From Chromera velia (taxonomy: Eukaryota; Sar; Chromeraceae), in the NCBI GenBank assembly GCA_018398765.1, contig JAHBMJ010001407.1, positions 1 through 23,991 on the forward strand: a stretch of DNA of 23,991 nucleotides, read 5' to 3'. The notes beneath the pieces are model-generated. The model saw nothing but the letters and a program-made list of their open reading frames with translations. It did not search any database and had not been told where the DNA came from. Position numbers and translations under genes: made by a program. This document shows positions 16,704 to 23,991 of the stretch, piece after piece; the stretch's first letter is position 1, and each line of letters opens with the position of its first letter.

Positions 16704-17250
16704 TATTGACCCCAAAAGTGGATCTTTTTTTTTTGTGAAACACATATTTTATTCAAAGTTGAATTAAACTCAACTCACTAAGAGTCTATTTACTATAAGC
16801 GCTTATTTGTTTTATTTCTTTATGAACGTTTTGTTTTTCTTGAAATCAGTTGATTGTATAGAGGGCTTCTTGATTATAGAGAACATTTTGATACTGATAA
16901 GGTGTGAAATCACTTTTTTCCTATATCAACTCATTTAAACTAGAGAAGCTAAACTATCAGAAAAGCTCTATTATAAAAAGGTTCAATGTACTTTGTTCCT
17001 CACAAAAAAGAGTAAATGTGTTCGACTGTATAATGATTTGAACCTAAAAAAATAAAAACTAAGTTTCTATATGTTAGTAAAATTCAGAACAACAAAAGTT
17101 TGACTTACAATAAATCAAGTAAAGATCACTTCTATCAAACAAATTATACATTGTCTTCTTTCAAATTCTTACCGCTTGACAATCATATTTTTATCATATT
17201 TTTTTATTTGTTCTTTTGTATGTTCTTGTCGAAAGTTTGCTCGATCAACA
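16704..17250. other. AT-rich spacer between the two 388-bp repeats
   Basis: 547 bp with poly-T runs and no coding frame of note; a 69-codon open frame at 17100-17309 runs into copy B and looks accidental. No primer-binding site that I can recognise follows copy A and no polypurine tract precedes copy B. Confidence 0.6.
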
Positions 17251-17638
17251 CCATGGGCGACAAAAGTATTGTATATTTTTTTGTGGAGTTGGCGAAGATT
17301 CGTTTTTGAAGTCGACACTGGATCAAGCAGGCTAGAATAGAAGTAGATACAGCATAAAGTATTACTTTAAAGTAATTGGCTTTATACGTCCTCAATTGGC
17401 AAAGCTAGATTGAATTATAAATTTATGTCTTACTTTTTATAGGCTTGGTCGATCGGTCACTTCAGAAAAAATAAGTTTACTTATATTTGAGACACATTCT
17501 CCCCACAACCCCTAATTAACACCTGATTGAAACTGTTATAGCTTACTAATTTAATTGTATAAATGTTTACTTCTTGTTATATTTCATTGGCGCTAGAGAG
17601 GTCAAAAGATGAGTATACAAAACTTATGTCGCCCATGG
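17251..17638. mobile_element. 388-bp TIR repeat, copy B
   Basis: Same length, orientation and ends as copy A at a 935-bp offset, with a single visible substitution. The left flank is CA rather than TA; the right flank is TA. After it, 17641-17915 contains two CTAGCCTATAGT motifs and no gene. Confidence 0.75.
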
Positions 17639-17915
17639 TAGTACTAAGAATTCCTGCTAGAATTCCTGTTTATGAATTATTTTGAAACAGTTAAACTATC
17701 CAGCCCGGCTAAGCCTGCTCTAGCCTATAGTCTGTAAAAGTTTAAATCTAGATAGTTTTAATCGCTTGGCGACCTATATAGTCTAGCCTATAGTAAGTGA
17801 TAGAGAAACTTGGCTAGATTCGCCGCTAAAAGCTCTGTGCATGATGGCAACCCTTCTTCAAAGGGAAAAACAAAGGAAAACGTATGATCTAGGGCAGAAG
17901 AAGTGACCCTTAATG

Positions 17916-20154
17916 GCTTTAAGTTGAAAAAGCGTCCTTCCCCCGACCCTGGTGAATGTCGTCCGATTCATGTTGTCTCACTCTTACCAAAACTCTTTTC
18001 TTCACTCCTCTCTGCCCGTCTTACATCGTAAGTGAAGATTAACCATAGGCAGTTGGGTTTTCAGCAAGGGGTAGGAACAAGAGAAGCCATTGGAGCACTT
18101 ACTGCGCTGATGCAAAAGACAAAGAAATGAAAGAAGCCCTTGTTAGCATGCTTTGTAGACTTCAGCAAAGCCTTTGACTCCCTGCCCAGGGATGTTTTGT
18201 TTGAAGTTTTGCTGAAGCAAGCGGTGAGTGCAGTCGATGTTAAAATGATTCGGGCAATGCATGTATACAAATGTGTACGGAAGCATCACTGGCAGCCCTT
18301 TTATGTTTAAGGAAGAGAAAGGGGTGAAACAAGGGGATCCTTTCTCCCCTCTTCTCTTCTTGATTTTCATCAATGATCTACATGAAAGAGTGAAGGCTTC
18401 CGGTCGTGCAGAGGTTGCTCGGTGGGGTTGAGTGCGATAGCCTTGGTTATGCCGATGACCTTGTCCTCGTTGCTGAGAGTGTGCATGACCTGCAGGTCAG
18501 CTTGAATGAATTAAATTCTTTCTGTAAAGAGAGGGGGCTCACTGTTAATTTAAAAAAGACGAAAATCATGCGTCTGTCCGACTCTTACCCTGTAATTGAA
18601 GGCAGGCTTATGTTTGGGGGAAAAGAAGTCGAGAGAGTGGGGTCGTATAAGTATCTAGGTGTTCTTTTGTTCGAAGGAGGAGACTTAAGGGAGGTAATAG
18701 AAGAAAGGCTTAGCATAGCGAGTAGACGGATGGGTCATGCAAAGAGCATAGCACTCTCTTTAGGTCGCCTGCCCCCCGCAGCAAAAATTTTGTGTTCATG
18801 CGCTTTCTGGTTGCCTGTTGCTCTATACGCGTTTGACTGTCTGCCTATCCGCAAGTCAGACATGGATGCATTAGATGTCCTTCAATTGCGCTTTGTCCAT
18901 TGGGCTTTGAATCTGTCTCTCTCCTCTTTCCGTGTACCTACTCTGTGTGCTGTCGGTCTACTTCCTGCACGTGTGCATATATCGATGAGACTTGCTGGGT
19001 ATTTGACTAACTTAAAACATATTGACCTCAAGATGCCCGCGGGTGCCTGGTCGGCTTTAATAAATGGTGATTGTCCTTCCTCTATGATGCACGCACAAAA
19101 ATTGATTGGGTCGACCAGATTGGAAGAATTTGTGACTGTCAATCCAACCATCAGAAGAAGAAAGAAAGCCACCAAGGTTGGCTGTCTCCTTCTCTTAAAA
19201 GCAGTGATCAATCGGGAAGTTGATGAATGGATTGATAGTTGTCTAGAAAGGGCCGCTTCATGGGGGGCGGTTTTGCAGTTTGGCAGAGGCGTCCGACCGA
19301 ATGTGTTCCACACATCTTATCCTACTGCCCAACGTTCGTCTCTCCTCTTCCTTTCCTCTACTTTTCCTTCATCCCCTTCATCCCCCCGTTTCGTTTCCCT
19401 CCCTTGCGCTGCGATCTGGTCCTCAGGCCCTTTTTCAGCCTTGCTGTATATGTTGCTTGGTGGTTGCCCCCATGCACCATACAGAGGGCTGGAAGACGTG
19501 GTTTGCCCTGCATGCAGGGGCAAAGCAGACGATCTACTGCACCGACTGACTGAATGCACAGAAACAAGAGCAGATCGAGAGGCTCTGAATGCAATTGTAA
19601 CCGAAATTGAAGCTAAATTAGACAGAGCCCAAGAAAGAGAGAGAAAGTGGTTGCTATCGAAAGACTCCACCCCTCTAAAACACGCCACGCAAAGCGAATT
19701 GTTGGCATGAATGAAGGTCACCCTGGTACTCAGACACTCACCCATACCGGCCCTGCGACTCTTGCGAAACATCTGTCTGCGCCCTCCATCGTAAGGCCTG
19801 CGATTCGATACATGTGATGGTTACTTACCTCTCTTCCCGTCTCACCTTTGAATGTTCTTTCTCCATCTCCCACGTACATCTCCGGTCCCCCCTCTCCACC
19901 GGTCTTCCTGTCTGCCTCTACTGCCTGAGAATCTCTGTTGCAGTTGTCGCACTCCTCCTACAGAAGGGAAACGGCATCAGCGATTTAGAAAGCATCTTGT
20001 AGATGCAGGGTGTTTAGAGTTGCGAGAGTGAAGCCCCCTCCCGTTGTATGATGCAGGTCTGGCAAAGGGGCAATAAAGCATTGTCCTAGACTCATGCACT
20101 GCATGATGGCCTATAGACCGATTAATAATAATGATGATGATGATGATATATGAG
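17916..20154 (+). pseudogene. 5'-truncated LINE reverse transcriptase, copy 1 (broken)
   Basis: Reads CRPIHVVSLLPKLFSSLL, GVGTREAI, FVDFSKAFDSLPRDVL, GVKQGDPFSPLLFLIFINDL, GYADDLVLV (catalytic YADD at 18448-18459), GLTVNLKKTK and YKYLGVLL, the ordered motifs of a non-LTR reverse transcriptase. A C-terminal zinc-knuckle-like CPACRGKADDLLHRLTEC lies near 19504-19558. Breaks: TAA at 18029, TGA at 18128, a frame change before 18300 and another near 18405; the longest intact frame is 18406-19710 (opening with GTG, not a real start). A last fragment, HQRFRKHLVDAGCLELRE, ends near 20031. The 3' end is a TAATAATGATGATG tail. The endonuclease part is missing. Clade is uncertain; (TAA)n-type tails and a C-terminal CCHC recall I/jockey-like LINEs. 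Confidence 0.85.
20046..20150 (+). repeat. LINE 3' tail of copy 1
   Basis: The 3'-terminal segment of the LINE, ending in (TAA)n(TGA)n-like microsatellite. The same segment recurs at 16046-16160, and its final motif at 14763-14785. Confidence 0.85.
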
Positions 20155-21029
20155 GTTAAAGTCTTAAAGCCGGTGAGCCATATAGGCTCTGGCCAACCTA
20201 GCATTTCCTGCATAGATTCGATCCCTCGATCTAGGCCCCACTGGGGCATTTGCATGGATCAAAGCCTAGCTAGGGCAGAAATGGAAATAGAAACAGAGGG
20301 TAGCTCCACTTTTAAGCAACCAGGGTTAAAAACCACCTACATTGGAACAGACTTACAGTGGCAGGGGAAACGACTGAGAAGGAAGACGTAGGGGAAGACA
20401 AAGCCAGAAAGGGAGACCAAAAAAGAGAAGCAAAAGAACGTGTCCATGTTAGAGTGAGAAATTGTAAGGAGTACAGTCTACAGGGTAGGAACCCTACGGA
20501 ACACTTCCCTAGATACTGATTCCTGAGGAAAGGCTCAGCTGCTGAGCACAGTGGATAGTCAGCAGCGAAGAAGGAATACATACAAGATCAAACGAGAATC
20601 ATACGAGACGCAAGCACAGTGACTTCACTTCCCTGGGGCTGACTAGACTGACTGGAGTATGGTACCTACGGTAGTCCTATCAGTCTCTCCTGTCCTTCGA
20701 TAAAACCAACGGTCAACTCTATAGGGCACGATCTATTTTCGAGATAGTGAAATTATGAGCAAAAAACCAGACAGGAAAAAGAAAGAGAAAGAAAAAAGAA
20801 GAGATGAAAAGAAGATGAGAAAGAGAAAAACAGAGAGACCACCCAAAAAAGCTATATCCACGCCGCGCAGATACGAGCGCCCCATCCCCCCGCGCCCGCA
20901 CAAGCTTGAGCACGCCCCCCCCCCACATGTTTCACGTTTCTCTCTCTGTCATATTCTAGCTCTGAACCCACCCGATACACTCAAATAGAGAAAAACAGGA
21001 AACAACTATCTAGAAGCAATCGGATCAAG
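20155..21029. other. Intergenic sequence without recognised features
   Basis: Purine-rich in the middle (20390-20450 and 20760-20840). Short open frames here look accidental. A TTCGATCC sequence near 20217 resembles a pol III B box but is not part of a tRNA that folds. Nothing is supported. Confidence 0.5.
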
Positions 21030-21376
21030 ACTTTACTGTTTATGAAGGCAAGTTGAAATTGCCCGTGCGCCGGCAACAAAGTGTTTTTCGATGAGAAGAA
21101 GTATAAAAATCTCTCTTACTTTCTTTTCGTTCTCGTACACCACCGGTCCTAACTGTTGCTTTACCATCTGTTGTGCCCACATGATCAAGTCCGACTCAGA
21201 GCGTGCGTCTCTTACTTCCTTTAAAAGCCTATCCATGCGTTCTCTTTCTATTTCTGTCCCTTTGCATTCTATCAACTTGTGAACAACATCATTCAATTTA
21301 CCCTGTCCATGCATGTCAAGGGGGCAGTGCTCGCAGACAGACTCTACCTCCCCGTTCGAAACTCCCCCCCCCCCCC

Positions 21377-21491
21377 NNNNNNNNNNNNNNNNNNNNNNNN
21401 NNNNNNNNNNNNNNNNNNNNNNNNNNNNNNNNNNNNNNNNNNNNNNNNNNNNNNNNNNNNNNNNNNNNNNNNNNNNNNNNNNNNNNNNNNN
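21377..21491. other. Assembly gap of 115 N, flanked by C runs
   Basis: N run bounded by poly-C on both sides (13 C to the left, 10 to the right). Predicted frames across it are meaningless. The true size is unknown. Confidence 0.99.
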
Positions 21492-23186
21492 CCCCCCCCC
21501 CTAAGCAGTGCACGGACAATCGGCCTAACGTTGGTCTCCGAACAGAGCAGCCTCCTAGGGAGAGGTCGAACGATAAGAACTCACCGCCCGCTTGAGCCGG
21601 TCCATCCTCCCATGACAAGACAGGCCAAGCGCTGTCTAGACGGATGTTCAATTTGGAAGACCGAAGGCCTCACTCCATTGGGGAAAACACCCCCCCATCC
21701 TGTCTGCCCTCCCCTACCCTGCCGGCCCTCTTTCTGCAGAGAATGGGAGGTTGCGACAAACCAGTCGTCCAACCTGGTCCCTGGTTCATTCTTGTACCTC
21801 CCTACCTCTCTCTTCGACAGCAAGCTTTCTTTTCATTGCTGCTTTCTCACCCGGGCTCGAGTGTACCCCCGCATCAGAGAAGAATTCAGGAGCAAAAGGT
21901 CCCACCAACAACTTGATAGACCTGAGGCTCCACCATTCTCTGCAAAAGCCATCCTTGCAAAGATCTAAAAATCCCGCTGGCATACAGTAGGATGTTAAGG
22001 AGAGGCTGCGTAAAAATCCCCCTACTCTTTCTGTCAAAAGAGCCCATATCCGACAAAGGCCAGAGATAAAAAGGGAGGGGACATGAAACAAATTGCGAGG
22101 GAGGCCGAAAACCCATCTAACAAAACGTAATTGTAGATCGTCCAGCGCTTTCATGTCTGCTTGACTGAGGGAAAACGCTTCGAGCCCGTAAAGGGCCACA
22201 GGCGTTTATAGGCCCCGAAAGAGCATAATTTTGGAGGCAGAGGAGAGAGGACCAACGGAAGCACAGAGCCCTATGACCCCCCTCAGCGCCCTTTCTGCCG
22301 CCCCCAGCCGATATCTCACAGAGGGACGGAGAGAGCCGCCTTCAAAGAAAATGTAGCCTAAATATTTATACTGATTAGTTCTCTCTACTTTCTTTCCCTC
22401 AAAGGAGATTGGCTCCCTAATGTTCTCTTCATTGTTAGAAAGCCTCATCTGATTCACTTTAGTCTTTTTCAGATTGACCGTAAGGCCCCATATCCAACAG
22501 TATTTACCCAATTTATTCATTTTCGATTGAAACTCCCACAAAGAACGATCAAACAGAACAAGATCGTCAGCGTAACCGATGTTTTCGAGAGGCTAAGACC
22601 CCAAACCGATTGTGTCGTCCTGACTAACCCAATCTTTCCCTCTTTTTCTCTTCCCCCCCGCTTTGGTCTTCTCATTCCCTTTTCTACTGCTTACCCCTTT
22701 CAATCTATCTGCCCAAGGGTTATCTCGTATTCAGCTTTGTATTGGGCTCTTATTATTCACTATTCCATCCTTCTCTGACTCAGAGTCTTCCCCCCCGTGC
22801 CCATTCTCCCGGTCGGCTGAGGAGCTAACGTAGCGGTACAGGTTATTTATGAACAAAAGGAAGAGCAGAGGAGAGAGAGGATCGCCCTGCTTTACCCCCG
22901 CCCCCTCTGGTATCTCCCTATCTGCTCTATCAACTCTTGTCCAGACATCAACATACATGGCATATACTATTAAGACGTCACACTAGACGCTAGATTAGAC
23001 GTCACATTCCGACACCCCCTCCTCTCGAAGCCGTCTCAACAACAGACCCCGAGGGACCTTGTCAAAAGCCTTTGAAAAATTGATAAAAGCAGCCAAAAGG
23101 GGGCGTTTCTGGGCTTTCGAGCTCGCTACAAGTCTCGCTAGAGCAGCGATAGCCTCCCTAGTCCCTACCCTTTCCAAAACCCCAGC

Positions 23187-23407
23187 GACCTCCCTGAACC
23201 TAACTACCACTCAGGCTTGAAAGTTTAAGCTGCATTTTTGGATAAGCTTGAAAATCTATGCCGCAGGCGCGGATCATTTACGGTGTTTCGAAAGTCAAAG
23301 CCACATATATATCTGGACGGTGTTTTGACCATCTACGCCGCAGGCGTGGACGGTCTCTTGAAAACTCGATTATATTTTTTCAAGTGGTACTTAGGTTCAA
23401 GGAGGTT
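23187..23407. mobile_element. 221-bp MITE with 25-bp TIRs and 8-bp target duplication
   Basis: The left end GACCTCCCTGAACCTAACTA (continuing CCACT) mirrors the right end, whose complement reads AACCTCCTTGAACCTAAGTA then CCACT: 22 of 25 match. The 8-bp ACCCCAGC flanks both sides (23179-23186 and 23408-23415). Removing the insert plus one duplicate brings the LINE motif RQLG next to the GTREAI block. An 8-bp duplication fits hAT, P or Merlin-type transposases. Inside are two GCCGCAGGCG cores like the satellite at 13736-13917. Confidence 0.8.
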
Positions 23408-23560
23408 ACCCCAGCTGTCGGTTGTCCAACGTGGTCCGTTCTCTCAGTCTTTTATCCATCAGAAGGGCAAACAGCTTTGTAAGCAAACACACGATATGTA
23501 TGGGTCTCCATTTTGAGCAGTCAGGAGAGAGGGGGCCTTTCGGTAATAGAACTACACGAA

Positions 23561-23991
23561 TTAAATTCTAGAGAGACGACCAATAAGAACAATGATAAAA
23601 TAAATTAAAGAAGACAAAAAGAAGGAAACGAGAAAAGGGAGAGAAATTGAAACATAGGTCAAGATGCCAAGGAGTGGGCAAGATGACAGAAAGGCAGAAG
23701 GGGTAGCGAGAGAATTTCTAGGAGAATTTTCTATCCTCTCACTGCCGTAGCATTGTGATGGTACGGCTGTGACTATGACAAGCAATTATGTCAGGACCAC
23801 GTCTATCTACAGTGTATGGGCACGACGTCGAGGGTACCACATGCCAAACAGAATTAACTAATTGTGCTTGCATTCAAACAGTAGGAAGTCGATCATCTGC
23901 GATCATCTGTTGTTTGTCTTGAACAGAAGAGATTGCAGTACTGACTGTGCATGACAGAAATTTAATCTTATAAGCCCCGTACATTGCCCAA
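23561..23991. other. Unassigned terminal sequence
   Basis: Upstream of the LINE copy 2 motifs; purine-rich near 23590-23640. A minus-strand 74-codon open frame (23785-23561) is rich in hydrophobic residues but has no recognisable motif. A GATCATCTG duplication occurs near 23893-23909. No gene is supported. Confidence 0.4.

Larger units (their letters stand above)
21030..23560 (-). pseudogene. LINE reverse transcriptase, copy 2 (broken, MITE-interrupted, gapped)
   Basis: Minus-strand order: VLLPKGPLSPDCSKWRPIHI (near 23550-23490), DNRQLG, a MITE (23187-23407), ERVGTREAI, FINFSKAFDKVP, GVKQGDPLSPLLFLLFINNL, a stop-containing spacer near 22590-22740, GYADDLVLF (near 22563-22577), GLTVNLKKTK, YKYLGYIFFEGG, ALYGLEAF, then the assembly gap (21377-21491), and a zinc-knuckle-like CEHCPLDMHGQGK...HKLIEC near 21280-21335. 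The last frame ends at 21033. Same gene order as copy 1 but much diverged, so a different subfamily. Stops, frameshifts and the insertion make it inactive. No TAATGATG tail is seen at its 3' end. Confidence 0.8.

Noticed and set aside
16316-17638. LTR retrotransposon interpretation of the 388-bp direct repeats
   Set aside because: Ends are not TG/CA, the internal part is only 547 bp without coding, no polypurine tract is seen, and each repeat has its own long terminal inverted repeats. The TGG directly after copy A is part of the repeat end, not a credible primer site.
20180-20245. tRNA or tRNA-derived SINE head suggested by a GATTCGATCCC B-box-like sequence
   Set aside because: The T-arm does not pair, no A box fits the consensus and no acceptor stem closes.

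Overview
The window is eukaryotic nuclear DNA. Its genes are split by GT-AG introns, there are long microsatellites, and about half of the sequence is transposon debris. Two conserved housekeeping genes could be reconstructed exon by exon with consistent phases. The sequence is not animal-like: the Na+/K+-ATPase is clearly diverged and carries a low-complexity insert, and the LINEs are diverged. A free-living protist, for example an alveolate or chromerid-type alga, fits best. That assignment is a guess from gene style, not from a diagnostic marker.

Region by region: 1-897 is the 3' flank of the first gene plus a degenerate repeat. 898-7250 (minus strand) is a complete 10-exon gene for a P-type IIC ATPase (Na+/K+-ATPase alpha-like, 1076 residues predicted). 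7251-8291 is the space between two divergent genes. 8292-11113 (plus strand) is a complete 6-exon PTRHD1-type peptidyl-tRNA hydrolase-like gene with 22-nt and 13-nt microexons. 11114-14801 is a repeat zone: an inverted repeat, a 1-kb element with 17-bp terminal inverted repeats sitting in a GA microsatellite, minisatellites, an ACCGGT-palindrome repeat, a 33-bp satellite and a probable Ty3-type reverse transcriptase remnant. 14802-15960 holds unidentified coding-like sequence that leads into a LINE 3' tail. 16160-17640 is AT-rich and holds two almost identical 388-bp repeats, each with its own terminal inverted repeats. 17916-20154 (plus) and 21030-23560 (minus) are two broken LINE reverse transcriptase copies. 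The minus copy is interrupted by an assembly gap (21377-21491) and by a 221-bp MITE with an 8-bp target duplication.

The two host genes are divergently transcribed and unrelated in function: one is a plasma-membrane cation pump, the other a small peptidyl-tRNA hydrolase-like protein. In both, introns are pyrimidine-rich in the transcribed sense, so the plus strand is purine-rich under the ATPase and pyrimidine-rich under PTRHD1. The most interesting points are the loss of the site-III aspartate in the ATPase, the 13-nt microexon, the paired 388-bp TIR repeats, the GGCGGG-rich microsatellite-embedded element, and the MITE whose internal motif matches the free-standing 33-bp satellite.
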